Assembly: GCA_023252195.1 (NCBI GenBank)
Contig: JAHEXI010000004.1
Location: forward strand, 124,001-188,000
Source: Pseudonocardiales bacterium
Lineage (GTDB): Bacteria > Actinomycetota > Actinomycetes > Mycobacteriales > Pseudonocardiaceae
Direction: 5' to 3'
Length of the DNA: 64,000 nt
Shown here in pieces: positions 52,979 to 62,713 of this stretch. How positions within the stretch are numbered: the stretch's first letter is position 1; the number at the start of each line of letters is the position of its first letter. Under the pieces are notes generated by a model that was not told where the DNA came from, did not search any database, and was given only the letters and a program-made list of their open reading frames with translations. The position numbers were made by a program, and so were the translations under genes.

Positions 52979-53710
52979 CTACCGGCGTGGGGGAGCGGTT
53001 TCCCAGGCTCGGGCGTAGCGGCGGGAGCCTGGGTGCGCGACGTCGCGGGTGCGGTAGACGACGTAGGGGCGGACCAGGTAACCCACGGGTGCGCTGAACA
53101 CGTGGACCAGGCGGGTGTAGGGCCACCCGGCCAGCAGGACCAGCACGACCAGGGCGTGGATCTGGAAACTGAGCGGGATTCCGACCATCAGCTCTGGCTG
53201 CGGCGACAGGGTGAAAAGGCTGCGGAACCACGGCGACACCGTCGCCCGGTAGTCATAGCCGCCGCCGATCAGGTTGCTGCCGAGGGTGTTCAGCATCCCG
53301 GTCAGGATCGCGGTGCTCAGCAACAGGTACATGATCTTGTCGGTGGTGGTGGTGGCCTTGCGTACCGCCGTCACGGTGAACCGCCGGTACAGCAGGATCG
53401 CTAGTCCGGCGACCGTGGCCAGGCCGGACAGCGTGCCGAAGGACACCGACATCAGGTGGTAGGCCTCACCGGATACGCCTACGGCCGCGGTCCAGCTCGC
53501 GGGAACACCGATGCCCAGCACGTGGCCGCCGAGTACCGCCAGCAGCCCGAAGTGGAACAACGGGCTGCCCAACCGAAGCAGGCGGCCTTCGTGGGACTGG
53601 GAGGATCGGGTGGTCCAGCCGAACTGGTCGTGCCGGTAGCGCCAGATGTGGCCGACCACGAACGAGGTGAACGCCACATACGGCAAAGTCAGCCACAACA
53701 AGGTGGTCAC
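52979..53710 (-). CDS. narI: respiratory nitrate reductase gamma subunit NarI (cytochrome b)
   Basis: 243 residues, five transmembrane helices. The heme-ligating histidine pairs are visible in FHFGLLAVLGGHVLGI (helix 2) and IPLSFQIHALVVLVLLAGWPYTRLVH (helix 5). NarI takes electrons from quinol at the membrane and passes them to NarH. GTG start at 53710 overlaps the narJ stop as GTGA. The C-terminal 25 residues are basic and cytoplasmic. Confidence 0.93.
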   Translation of the reverse strand: MTTLLWLTLPYVAFTSFVVGHIWRYRHDQFGWTTRSSQSHEGRLLRLGSPLFHFGLLAVLGGHVLGIGVPASWTAAVGVSGEAYHLMSVSFGTLSGLATVAGLAILLYRRFTVTAVRKATTTTDKIMYLLLSTAILTGMLNTLGSNLIGGGYDYRATVSPWFRSLFTLSPQPELMVGIPLSFQIHALVVLVLLAGWPYTRLVHVFSAPVGYLVRPYVVYRTRDVAHPGSRRYARAWETAPPRR

Positions 53711-54393
53711 CGGCGTCCTCCCAGCTGATCTTGCAGCGCCGGATCCATGGCGAAGGGCTCCAGGCCCACTTCTTCCTCCGGCGGCCCTTGCGCGGCCAGC
53801 TCGGCGACCCTGCGCCGGTCGGCGACGTTGAGCTCCGGCAGGGTGGCGCACACCGCGTCGAGCACGGTCCGGTAGGGCGATTCACTGTCCTGCAGGGACA
53901 GCCGCAAAAGCTCCACCACCGGCCGGTACTCCATCAGCAGCCGCCGACCGCCGATCGGGTCCACGGTCGCGGCGAACTCCAGCACCACCGTCAGATGATC
54001 TGGCAATTCGTGCTCTCCCAGTTCGACCCCCGCCGTGCGGTAGGCGTGCTTGAACCGCAGCAGCGCCATGCCTCGTTTGCGGGTGTCACCGAAGGCGTAG
54101 TAGCTCAGGTGCAGGCAGTTGCGCCGGCGCAGGTCGAAGGTCTCCACGTAGTACGCGGCCAGCTCGATCGGCGGTGTCCGGCGGGCATGGTCCACGAACG
54201 ACACCAGGGCTGGGCCGGCGGGCGCCGGCAGCGATCCGGCGGCCGCGTGCAACTCGTCGAGCATGTCCACGGTCTGCTGCGTCGGGTAGTCCAGCAACAA
54301 AGCGGCGATCCGCCACGCCAGGCGGTGATGCATCTCGTCATCGGGGACATGACACGTCTCGGCTTTCCGGCGGCCCAGCCAGACCGGGCTCAT
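53707..54393 (-). CDS. narJ: nitrate reductase assembly chaperone NarJ
   Basis: 228 residues, all-helical TorD/NarJ fold: WRIAALLLDYPTQQTVDMLDEL, the conserved YYVETFDLRRRNCLHLSYYAFGDTRKRGMALL, and PDHLTVVLEFAA. NarJ escorts apo-NarGH and helps insert the molybdenum cofactor before membrane attachment. The ATG overlaps the narH stop (ATGA). It is not part of the final enzyme. Confidence 0.92.
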   Translation of the reverse strand: MSPVWLGRRKAETCHVPDDEMHHRLAWRIAALLLDYPTQQTVDMLDELHAAAGSLPAPAGPALVSFVDHARRTPPIELAAYYVETFDLRRRNCLHLSYYAFGDTRKRGMALLRFKHAYRTAGVELGEHELPDHLTVVLEFAATVDPIGGRRLLMEYRPVVELLRLSLQDSESPYRTVLDAVCATLPELNVADRRRVAELAAQGPPEEEVGLEPFAMDPALQDQLGGRR

Positions 54394-56090
54394 CGGATCG
54401 GCTCCGCCGCAGACTCTGGTTCCGTCGCTGCCTCATTCGCTGCACCATTGCCGGCACCGTTGGTGTGCGGCCGATGAGCTGGCGTAGCGGCGAACAGACC
54501 GTTGGTGCTCTTTCCATCCCAGTTGAGCAAATTGATCCGGCGCTCCTTGTCCGCCGGCGCCGCTACACCATTGCCGTCGGCCGGCTGCTGGGTCAGGTGG
54601 AACTTGTCATCCATGACGTCGAAGGCGGTCATGCCTGGGCCGCCGTCGGAGTCCAGGCTGCATCCGGTGGCCAGGGCGTCCAGCCGGTGCGCATCGGAGC
54701 CGGCCGCGCTGGGGATGACGTAGCGGTGCTCGTACTTGGCGATGGCGAGCAGCCGGTACATCGCCTCGATCTCGTCGGTGGTCAGGCGCACCGACTCGGC
54801 GATTTCCGGGTCGACTGGCTCCCCGAGGTTGACCTGGCGCATGTGCGCGCGCATCGCGGCCAGCCGCTGCAACGAGGCGCGCACCGGCCCGACGTCGCCC
54901 GCGGTGAACAGCTCAGCCAGGTACTCCACCGGGATGCGCAGCGCGTCGATCGCGCCGAACAGGTTGCCGGGGTCCTCGCCGTCATGCCCGGTACTGGACA
55001 GCGCGTCCACCATCGGGGACAGCGGCGGGATGTACCAGACCATCGGCATGGTCCGGTATTCCGGGTGCAACGGCAGCGCCACCTGGTAGTCCACGATCAG
55101 CTTGTAGATCGGGGACGCCTGCGCGGCGTCGATCCATTCCTGGGAGATCCCGGCCCGCTCGGCCTCGGCCACCACCCGCGGGTCATGCGGATTGAGGAAC
55201 ACTCCCAGTTGCGACGGGTAGAGATCCTTATCGTCGCGCACCGATGCCGCGGCCAGCACCGCGTCGGCGTCATAGAACACCACTCCGATGTAGCGCAGCC
55301 GCCCGACGCAGGTCTCTGCGCAGACCGTGGGAATGCCCACCTCCACCCGCGGATAGCAGAACGTGCACTTCTCGGCTTTGCCGGTCTTGTGGTTGAAGTA
55401 GATCTTCTTGTACGGGCACCCGGTGACGCATTGCCGCCAGCCACGACACTTGTCCTGGTCGACCAGGACGATGCCGTCCTCGCTGCGCTTGTAGATCGCG
55501 CCGGACGGGCAGGACGCCGCACACGACGGGTTGAGGCAGTGCTCGCAGATCCGCGGCAGGTAGAACATGAACGTCTGCTGGAACTCCAGCTTCACCTTGT
55601 CGGACACCTTGGCCAGTACCGGGTCCCGGCCGATCTGCTCGGGGCCGCCGCCCAGGTCGTCGTCCCAGTTGGCGCCCCAGGTGATTTTCGTGTCCTCACC
55701 GGTGATCAGCGAGATGGGTCGGGCCACCGGGGTGGTGTCCATCTGCGGGGCGGACAGCAGGTTGTCGTAGTCGTAGGTCCACGGCTCGTAGTAGTCGGCC
55801 ACTTCCGGTAGGTCGGGATTGGCGAAGATGTTCAGCAGTCGCTTGAACCGCGAGCCCGAACGCAACGTCAGCCGGCCGCGTTTGGTCAGCGTCCAGCCGC
55901 CCTTCCACCGCTGCTGATCCTGGTATTGCCGCGGATATCCCTGTCCGGGTCTGGTCTCCACGTTGTTGAACCAGGCGTATTCGACGCCACTGCGATTGGT
56001 CCACGCCTGCTTGCAGGTGACGCTGCAGGTGTGGCAGCCGATGCATTTGTCCAGGTTCATCACCATGGCCAGCTGTGCCATGAGCTTCAC
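54390..56090 (-). CDS. narH: nitrate reductase beta subunit NarH
   Basis: 566 residues. The four iron-sulfur clusters are evident: CIGCHTCSVTCKQAW, CEHCLNPSCAASCPSGA, CRGWRQCVTGCPYKK, and CTFCYPRVEVGIPTVCAETC. The Trp in CRGWRQC replaces a cysteine, as in E. coli NarH, making that cluster [3Fe-4S]. The C-terminal 80 residues (HRPHTNGAGNGAANEAATEPES) are low-complexity and extend past the family core. GTG start at 56090 shares a base with the narG stop (TAGTG); ATG at 56081 is possible. Confidence 0.94.
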   Translation of the reverse strand: MKLMAQLAMVMNLDKCIGCHTCSVTCKQAWTNRSGVEYAWFNNVETRPGQGYPRQYQDQQRWKGGWTLTKRGRLTLRSGSRFKRLLNIFANPDLPEVADYYEPWTYDYDNLLSAPQMDTTPVARPISLITGEDTKITWGANWDDDLGGGPEQIGRDPVLAKVSDKVKLEFQQTFMFYLPRICEHCLNPSCAASCPSGAIYKRSEDGIVLVDQDKCRGWRQCVTGCPYKKIYFNHKTGKAEKCTFCYPRVEVGIPTVCAETCVGRLRYIGVVFYDADAVLAAASVRDDKDLYPSQLGVFLNPHDPRVVAEAERAGISQEWIDAAQASPIYKLIVDYQVALPLHPEYRTMPMVWYIPPLSPMVDALSSTGHDGEDPGNLFGAIDALRIPVEYLAELFTAGDVGPVRASLQRLAAMRAHMRQVNLGEPVDPEIAESVRLTTDEIEAMYRLLAIAKYEHRYVIPSAAGSDAHRLDALATGCSLDSDGGPGMTAFDVMDDKFHLTQQPADGNGVAAPADKERRINLLNWDGKSTNGLFAATPAHRPHTNGAGNGAANEAATEPESAAEPIR

Positions 56091-59000
56091 TAGTAGATCA
56101 CCTCCTGGCTGCGCCGGCGGATGGTGGTGACCTCGTCACGCTGATTGCCGGTGGGGCCGTGGTAGTTCATAGCGAACGACTGTTGGGCGTAGCCACCGAT
56201 CAGATGTGTCGGCTTGATCATCAGCCGGGTCAGCGCGTTGTGGATGCCGCCGCGTTTGCCGGTCTTCTCGGTGCGGGGCACTCCCACGGTGCGCTCTTGG
56301 GCGTGATACATGAACACGGTGCCCTCGGGTATCCGATGGCTGACGATCGCCCGGGCGACCACCACGCCGTTGCGGTTGATCGCCTCGATCCACTCGTTGT
56401 CCTTGACGCCGATCTTGGCGGCGTCCACATCGGACATCCAGATGGCCTGCCCGCCGCGGGACAGCGTGAGCATGTGCAGGTTGTCCTGGTAAGTGGAGTG
56501 GATCGACCACTTCGAGTGCGGAGTCAGATACCGCACGGTGATCGACCGATGCCCATCGAGGCCGTCGACCGCACCGACATTGGGCTCGCCGAACAATGCA
56601 GTCATGTCCAACGGCGGCCGGAATATCGGAAGCTGCTCGCCGAGCTCGGACATCCAGTCGTGGTCGAGATAGAAATGCTGCCGGCCGGTCAGGGTGTGCC
56701 ACGGCTTGAGCCGCTCGGTGTTGATGGTGAACGGGGAATAGCGCCGGCCGCCGGTCTCGCTGCCGGACCACTCCGGCGACGTGATCACCGATACCGGCCG
56801 GGCCTGGGTGTCGGCGAAGGTGATCCGCTTTCCCTCGTTCTCCGCGGCGAGGTCGGCGAGCTTGGTGCCTGTGCGCCGCTCGAGGGCGCGGAAGCCCTCA
56901 GTGGCCAGCCGTCCGTTGGTGGTGCCCGACAGCGCCAGGACGGCCTCGCAGGCGTGGGTGTCCTTGGCCAGCGACGGCCGCCCGGCGGCGCGCCCGGCGA
57001 CGATCGCGCCGTTGACCGCCCTGAGGTAGTCGACCTCGGCGTCCGGGTGGGTGGTGACGCCCTTGGTGGTCAGGCCGACCCGTTCGACCATCGGACCGAG
57101 CGCGGCCATCTTCTCGCCGATCGCCGGGTAGTCACGTTCCACCACGACGATCCGCGGCATGGTCTTGCCGGGTATCGGCTCGCACTCGCCGGCTTTCCAG
57201 TCCAGCACCCGGCCACCGGGTTGGGCGGTGGCGTCGGCGGTGTCGTGCTGCAGGGGCACTGCCACGATGTCGCGGCGCACGCCGAGGTGCTTCTCGGCCA
57301 TCCAGGAGAAGCCCCGGGCGAGCCGGTGAAACGCCTCGAAGTCGGTTTTGGTCTCCCACTGCGGGGAGATCGCCGGGGAGAAGGCGTGCACGTAGGGGTG
57401 CATGTCCGTGCTGGACAGGTCGTGCTTCTCATACCACGTGGCGGCGGGCAGCACGATGTCCGAGAACAGCGTGGTGCTGGTCATCCGGAAGTCCAGCGAC
57501 ATCAGCAGGTCGAGCTTGCCGACCGGGGCCTCGTCGCGCCAGGTGACCTCGACCGGGCGCACCCCATCGCGGTCGGAGGCGCGCAGAGTGGAGTCGGTAC
57601 CCAGCAAATGGCGCAGGAAGTACTCGTTGCCCTTGGCGGAGGAACCGAGCAGGTTGGCCCGCCACACTGTTAGGCACCGCGGGAAGTTCTCTGGCGCGTC
57701 CGGGTCTTCGCAGGCGAACCGCAGGTGGCCGGTGGTCAGCCCGTCGACTACGTGTTCGGCGGCGTCCTTGCCCAGGCGTTGTGCCTCGTCGGCCAGATCG
57801 AGCGGGTTGCGGTTGAATGTCGGGTAACTGGGCATCCAACCCAACCGGGTGGCCAGCGCGATGTTGTCCGCCGCGGTGCGCCCCGCGAAGCGGCCTTTGG
57901 CCAATGGTGAGGCCATCACGTCGGCGGTGAACGGGTCGTAACGCCACTGGTCGGTGGCTAGGTACCAGTAGATGGTGCCCTGCATCTGCCGCGGTGGGCG
58001 CTGCCAGTCCAGGCCGAAGGCCAGCGTCGACCAGCCGGTGATCGGCCGGCACTTCTCTTGGCCGACGTAGTGCGCCCAGCCACCGCCGTTGACGCCCTGG
58101 CAGCCGGTGAGCATCGTCAGCGCCAGGAACGACCGGTAGGTCTGGTCGGAGTGAAACCAGTGGTTGGTGCCCGCGCCCATCAGGATCATCGACCGGCCGC
58201 CGGAGCGCTCGGCGTTATCGGCGAACTCCCGGCCGATGCGCTCCGCCGCCGCCGCGGGCACGCCGGTGATCGCCTCCTGCCAAGCCGGGGTGTACGGCTG
58301 CGCGGTGTCGTCGTAGCCGGTGGGCCAGCTGCCTGGCAGGCCCGGTCGGTGCACCCCGTACTGGGCCAGCAGCAGATCGAACACCGTGGTGACCAGTTTG
58401 CCGGCGACGATTCGGGTCGGCACCCCGCGGCGCAGCACCCCGGGTTCCGCGGTGTCGAATCGGGGGAAATCAATCTCAGCGGTGAGATCGCTGTCGAGGA
58501 CCGTCAGCAGCGGATCCACGCTGTGCAGGTCGAGGTTCCACCGCCCTTCCCCGGAGCGGGTGAACCGGTGACCCAGCGAACCGTTCGGGACTACCGGTTC
58601 CCCGGTGGTTCCGTCGAGTAACACGGTCTTGGATTCGGCACCTTCGCTGGTATCGCCCAGATCGGTTGCAGTGAGGAACTTGCCGGGAACGTACGCGTCG
58701 CCTCGCTTGTCGAGACTGACCAGAAATGGTAAGTCGGTGAAGCGTTTGACGTAGTCGGTGAAGCGGGGCGTCTGGCGATCGACGAAGAATTCTTTCAGGA
58801 TCACATGACCCATTGACATCGCCAGCGCGGCGTCGGTGCCTGGCCGCGCCGGCAACCACTCGTCGGCGAACTTCGTGTGGTCGCCGTAGTCCGGCGACAC
58901 GACAACCACCTTCTGGCCACGGTAGCGGGCCTCGGTCATATAATGCGCGTCCGGGGTGCGGGTGACTGGGACGTTGGAACCCCACATGATCAGGTAGCCG

Positions 59001-59788
59001 GCGTCGAACCAGTCGGCCGATTCGGGTACGTCGGTCTGGTCGCCGAATACCTGCGGTGAGGCCACCGGAAGATCGGCGTACCAGTCGTAGAACGACAGCA
59101 TCGCCCCGCCGATCAGCGAGATAAACCGGGCCCCGGCCGCATGACTGACCATCGACATCGCCGGGATCGGTGAGAATCCGGCGACCCGGTCGGGACCATA
59201 GCGCGTGATCGTGTGCACATGCGCAGCCGCGGCGATCTCGGTGGCTTCCCACCACTCGGCGCGGACGAAGCCGCCCATGCCGCGGGACGCCTTGTACCGG
59301 CGGGACTTCTCCGGGTCGTCGACCACATCGGCCCAGGCCAGCACCGGGTCCTTGAGTCGCTGCTTCGCCTCCCGGTACAGCTCCAGCAGCGTGCCGCGCA
59401 CATACGGGTAACGCACCCGGGCGGGTGAGTAGGTGTACCACGAAAACGACGCACCGCGCGGGCATCCGCGGGGCTCATACTCGGGTTTGTCCGGCCCGAT
59501 CGACGGGTAGTCGGTCTGCTGGGCTTCCCAGGTGATGATCCCGTCCTTGACGTAGATCTTCCACGAGCATGAACCGGTACAATTCACTCCGTGGGTCGAG
59601 CGAACGACTTTATCGTAGGCCCAGCGGTCCCGGTAGAAAACGTCAGCCGACCGGCCACCGATCTGATGTAACGTGCGTAGATCCTCCGAAGCTTCCCCGC
59701 GCTGGAAATGTCTGCCGATGCGCAGCAGTGAATCGGCGAAGTCAGTGTCCATTCCAACGCTCGAACCTTCGTCGCCGGTATCGACCAC
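56090..59788 (-). CDS. narG: respiratory nitrate reductase alpha subunit NarG
   Basis: 1232 residues from the GTG at 59788, chosen because GAGG lies 8 bases upstream; the GTG at 59797 overlaps that site. The N-terminal FS0 iron-sulfur site is in THGVNCTGSCSW (His and Cys) with a further Cys in PRGCPRGASFSWY. The molybdopterin domains include WGSNVPVTRTPDAHY and VVVSPDYGDHTKFADEWLPARPGTDAALAMSM. NarG reduces nitrate to nitrite on the cytoplasmic side. It heads a complete narGHJI operon. Confidence 0.95.
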   Translation of the reverse strand: MVDTGDEGSSVGMDTDFADSLLRIGRHFQRGEASEDLRTLHQIGGRSADVFYRDRWAYDKVVRSTHGVNCTGSCSWKIYVKDGIITWEAQQTDYPSIGPDKPEYEPRGCPRGASFSWYTYSPARVRYPYVRGTLLELYREAKQRLKDPVLAWADVVDDPEKSRRYKASRGMGGFVRAEWWEATEIAAAAHVHTITRYGPDRVAGFSPIPAMSMVSHAAGARFISLIGGAMLSFYDWYADLPVASPQVFGDQTDVPESADWFDAGYLIMWGSNVPVTRTPDAHYMTEARYRGQKVVVVSPDYGDHTKFADEWLPARPGTDAALAMSMGHVILKEFFVDRQTPRFTDYVKRFTDLPFLVSLDKRGDAYVPGKFLTATDLGDTSEGAESKTVLLDGTTGEPVVPNGSLGHRFTRSGEGRWNLDLHSVDPLLTVLDSDLTAEIDFPRFDTAEPGVLRRGVPTRIVAGKLVTTVFDLLLAQYGVHRPGLPGSWPTGYDDTAQPYTPAWQEAITGVPAAAAERIGREFADNAERSGGRSMILMGAGTNHWFHSDQTYRSFLALTMLTGCQGVNGGGWAHYVGQEKCRPITGWSTLAFGLDWQRPPRQMQGTIYWYLATDQWRYDPFTADVMASPLAKGRFAGRTAADNIALATRLGWMPSYPTFNRNPLDLADEAQRLGKDAAEHVVDGLTTGHLRFACEDPDAPENFPRCLTVWRANLLGSSAKGNEYFLRHLLGTDSTLRASDRDGVRPVEVTWRDEAPVGKLDLLMSLDFRMTSTTLFSDIVLPAATWYEKHDLSSTDMHPYVHAFSPAISPQWETKTDFEAFHRLARGFSWMAEKHLGVRRDIVAVPLQHDTADATAQPGGRVLDWKAGECEPIPGKTMPRIVVVERDYPAIGEKMAALGPMVERVGLTTKGVTTHPDAEVDYLRAVNGAIVAGRAAGRPSLAKDTHACEAVLALSGTTNGRLATEGFRALERRTGTKLADLAAENEGKRITFADTQARPVSVITSPEWSGSETGGRRYSPFTINTERLKPWHTLTGRQHFYLDHDWMSELGEQLPIFRPPLDMTALFGEPNVGAVDGLDGHRSITVRYLTPHSKWSIHSTYQDNLHMLTLSRGGQAIWMSDVDAAKIGVKDNEWIEAINRNGVVVARAIVSHRIPEGTVFMYHAQERTVGVPRTEKTGKRGGIHNALTRLMIKPTHLIGGYAQQSFAMNYHGPTGNQRDEVTTIRRRSQEVIY

Positions 59789-60281
59789 GGACGCCACCTC
59801 TTCTGAGGGTAATCATTCAGGGGGCTAGCTCACTTACCCTAGACGGTGGTTTCTTGGCCTTCAAGATGGGCAGCTGCTGCTCACATCGTTGCTGCGACGA
59901 CGGTGCGGCCAACGTAACACGCCGTTCACAGTTGGACTCAGTCGAGCATCGTCCAGAAACCGCTGCTACCTGGGACGATGTGGCCAACACTGTGGGGATT
60001 CACGCTCGGTCGACGACACTGAGACAGGCGTGGGTAGCAATCTGTATCCCAGAGTTTCCGGATGATTTACATATCGTAACATGTCAGTTGGGCGCTGCCG
60101 AGATCGATACTTCCCATAAACGAAAACCCTTTAGCGCTGCGAGAATCCGATGGCGGGTGTGCGGGCACAGCGCTAGCGATACCGTCGTGCTCGCGAAATG
60201 ACTCCGGGCCGGCGGCGGCAATGATGCGATCAGTCGAGTCAACCGCCTGATATGGAGGCCGGTTTGTCAAGTCGGCAGGGT
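59789..60281. promoter_or_regulatory. 493-base region upstream of narG
   Basis: No credible gene. It should contain the narGHJI promoter and is less GC-rich around 60050-60130 (GATTTACATATCGTAACATG). I looked for an FNR/CRP-type TTGAT-N4-ATCAA box and found none that convinces. A CTAGCTCACTTACCCTAG segment near 59825 is a short imperfect dyad of unclear value. Confidence 0.4.
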
Positions 60282-60319
60282 GAAGCGGTGTCCACGACCG
60301 TCGCCGTGGACACCGCTTC
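60282..60319. repeat. 15-bp perfect hairpin near the IS110 remnant
   Basis: GAAGCGGTGTCCACG (60282-60296) pairs exactly with 60305-60319, loop 8 bases. It lies between the narG upstream region and the IS110 remnant, with no T-tract. Terminator, or sequence at the left flank of the element. Confidence 0.6.
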
Positions 60320-60436
60320 GTTGACCGGATGAGCGTGGTGGTGACGAGCGTGTCGGTGTCGACGCGTCGTCAGTCTGAATATGCGCGGGTTGGTTACCGC
60401 AGGATGGACTGTTCGGCTTTCGAGCGGTTCCGCTGT

Positions 60437-61670
60437 CTAACATCGAGCGTGCCGCCCCGCTGCTCCCCAGCGACGGGTGGCGGGAGTTTGGTGCTCATAG
60501 GCGGTTCGCGGGTCGCTCGCAGGCGCTGCCGTCACCGCCTGTGCTCATCCGGGCGCTGTTGTCCCCCTTCCTCCGTCCTGGCGATTACTTCTCGCCGCGG
60601 GGGAGGTGTCAACATGCAGCGCCCGTAGCGCAGCGAGGACGAACGATGTTGACACCGACCCGGTGTTGGCCACGCCCGCTTGCGGCGGGCGTCGAAGCTG
60701 GCCCACCGGGCGTGGAGGCGTTGGTTGGCACGTTGCCCGCGGTCGCGCGCGGCGGCGGTGGCGCGGTCCTGGCGGCGGCGCAGGTTGGCCTCGGGCGGTA
60801 GGGTTTGCGGTGATGCCACGCTGCTTCGACCAACAACCGCCGGGCGTGGGCGTTGCCGGTCTTGGTGATCGACCTCTGCGACCGGGAGCCGCCCGAGGAG
60901 GACTCGGTGGGTACCAGCCCGAGATACGCCCCGATGGTGCGCCCGGTCAACCGGTGCCAGTCCCCGATCTCGACCGCGAGCCCGAACGCGGTCAGCGTCG
61001 ACACCCCGCGTAGGCACCCCAGTCGGGTCACCACCGGGGTGAACATGCTGCCGCCGGCCATCACGGTGATCGCGGTGTCGAGCCGGTCGCGACGGGCGAC
61101 GGCGGCGAGCATGGTGTCGTAGGCGATGTCGAACGCCAGCTGCAGCCCGGGCAGGGTGAAGTGCTGGGCGCGTAGCCAGCGGTCGTGCACCCCGGTCCAT
61201 GCCTTGCCCTGGTAGTAGACGAACCCCTGGCGCAGCAACAACTTCGAGAGCCGATGCCGCGCGGACATCAGGTCCCCGCGGACATCCTCTCGGGCCCGCA
61301 CCAGATCCCGCGCCGCTTCCTGTTCCACGCCCGAGACGGTGACCGCGACGATCTCCCCGAGATGCAGCGACCGGGCCAGGTGCCGGGCATCGCGCACGTC
61401 AGTCTTGACCCGATCCCAGGACGGGCGCTGCAACCTCGACGGCGCCGCGACCATGCACTCGATGCCCTCGCTGATCAAGTGCCGGGCCAGTCCGAACCCG
61501 GTCGGTCCGGCCTCCTAGGTCACCGCGACCGGGCCCGGCAGCGACCTGATCCACGACACGATGTCGCCGTGATCAGGGGTCAACCGCGCTCGAACAGCTG
61601 TCCGGTCCGCCCATCCAACCCGCACACGACGACCGAGCGTGCGTGCACATCCAGACCGACACTCGGCAAC
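60437..61670 (-). mobile_element. decayed IS110-family insertion sequence
   Basis: The transposase reads in pieces on the minus strand. The N-terminal DEDD part starts VGLDVHARSVVVCGLDGRTG (near 61651) and stops by frameshift near 61580; a TAG at 61515-61517 replaces a residue just before EAGPTGFGLARHLI; KTDVRDARHLARSL carries the DxxD pair. The Tnp20 domain is intact in LTGRTIGAYLGLVPTESSSGGSRSQRSITKTGNAHARRLL, after which the frame changes again; the tail SDPRTAYEHQTPA ends near 60437. Ends are unclear because IS110 elements have no terminal repeats. An 11-bp inverted repeat GGTGTCAACAT lies at 60605-60656. Inactive. Confidence 0.83.
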
Positions 61671-61828
61671 CCACGATCACATGTGGCGAGGCCCCAGCCC
61701 GGACCTCCATACCGTCTAACCAGCGTGGGGTTGGGCGTGGGATTGAGTGGACGATCGGTCTCGGTGCAAGCGATGACTTTCACCAGGCCGCAGGGTCCAA
61801 CCCCTGACACGCAGAGAGAGGATCTTCC

Positions 61829-62389
61829 ATGCGCACCTTGATCGTTACTGAGTTCGTCACCCTCGACGGCGTCGTCGAGGCACCTGGTGGCGAGCCGACG
61901 CACCCGCACTCGGGCTGGACCATTCCTTACGGGGTCCCTGAGCTATATGCCTACAAACTCCAGGAGACCCTCGAAGCGGAGTCGCTACTGCTCGGACGGA
62001 TCACCTACCAGGGCTTTTCGGCGGCATGGCCGCAACGAAAGGGTGAGTTCGCCGACAAGATGAACGCCATGCCCAAGCACGTCGTCACGACTACGCTTGG
62101 TGACCTCAGATGGAACGCCACAGCGGTCACCGGTGACATCCCCGCCGCTGTGGCCGGTTTGAAGAAGGGCGACGGCGGACCAATCCTCGTCGCGGGCAGC
62201 GCCACGCTCGTGGGCACGCTATTGGCTTGCGGCCTGGTCGACGAGTTGAGGCTGATGGTTTTTCCGGTCATGATCGGTGGCGGTCTGACGATCTTCCCCG
62301 ACCAGCGGGACAAGATCGCGCTTGAGCTCAGCGATCTCGTGCGCTACGCCAGCGGCGTGTTGCTGCAGGTCTACCGGCCGGCGTCCTGA
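61829..62389 (+). CDS. dihydrofolate reductase/RibD C-terminal-like protein
   Basis: 186 residues of the RibD_C family: LIVTEFVTLDGVVEAPGG, SLLLGRITYQGFSAAWP, NAMPKHVVTTTLGDLRW, GGPILVAGSATLVGTLLACGLVDELRLMVFPVMIGGG. Such NADPH-binding proteins relate to riboflavin reductase and dihydrofolate reductase, but the stand-alone members have no assigned substrate. ATG at 61829 with GAGAGAGG about 8 bases upstream. Its 3' end overlaps the converging ATL gene by 19 bases. Confidence 0.85.
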   Translation: MRTLIVTEFVTLDGVVEAPGGEPTHPHSGWTIPYGVPELYAYKLQETLEAESLLLGRITYQGFSAAWPQRKGEFADKMNAMPKHVVTTTLGDLRWNATAVTGDIPAAVAGLKKGDGGPILVAGSATLVGTLLACGLVDELRLMVFPVMIGGGLTIFPDQRDKIALELSDLVRYASGVLLQVYRPAS

Positions 62390-62667
62390 CGACTGCGGCG
62401 CATCGAGACACACCCTCCTTCGACCGGCACCCCCTCGTCGCGCAGCCGGGCCAGTTGCTCGACGGCGAGATGTGGTGCGGGGGTTCCGTCGGCGCGAAGT
62501 ACTCGGTGCCAGGGCAGGTCGTGGCCATCCTCGGCGAGGATCCGGCCCACCAGCCGGGCCCGGCCTGGGAGACCGGCGCGGGTGGCGACCTGTCCGTACG
62601 CGAGCACCGAGCCCGCTGGGATGGCTGCTACCACGCCGCGTACCCGCTCCACATCGTCGACGTTCAT
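62371..62667 (-). CDS. alkyltransferase-like protein (ATL)
   Basis: 98 residues of the MGMT DNA-binding domain: VRGVVAAIPAGSVLAYGQVATRAGLPGRARLVGRIL (with the Arg finger region) and LPWHRVLRADG. The active-site Cys of MGMT (PCHR) is replaced by Trp53 (PWHR), the hallmark of bacterial ATL proteins, which bind O6-alkylguanine and recruit nucleotide excision repair instead of repairing it. ATG at 62667; further Met codons at 62676 and 62679 are possible. Beside adnA, as in mycobacteria. Confidence 0.88.
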   Translation of the reverse strand: MNVDDVERVRGVVAAIPAGSVLAYGQVATRAGLPGRARLVGRILAEDGHDLPWHRVLRADGTPAPHLAVEQLARLRDEGVPVEGGCVSMRRSRQDAGR

Positions 62668-62713
62668 CGCCAGCATCATCCCGCACCGCGGACTGTCGGA
62701 GGAGCGTGGTTGC

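Noticed and set aside
54174-55811. 545-codon open frame antisense to narH
   Set aside because: narH on the other strand carries all four cysteine clusters; the antisense product has no recognisable fold.
56159-57673. 504-codon plus-strand ORF
   Set aside because: Antisense to narG; low-complexity composition and no ribosome-binding site.
59789-60281. FNR/CRP-type box upstream of narG
   Set aside because: No segment matched TTGAT-N4-ATCAA or TGTGA-N6-TCACA closely enough to report.
60329-60628. 99-codon plus-strand ORF near the IS110 remnant
   Set aside because: It is antisense to the C-terminal tail of the transposase (SDPRTAYEHQTPA) and rich in Arg, Cys and Ser.
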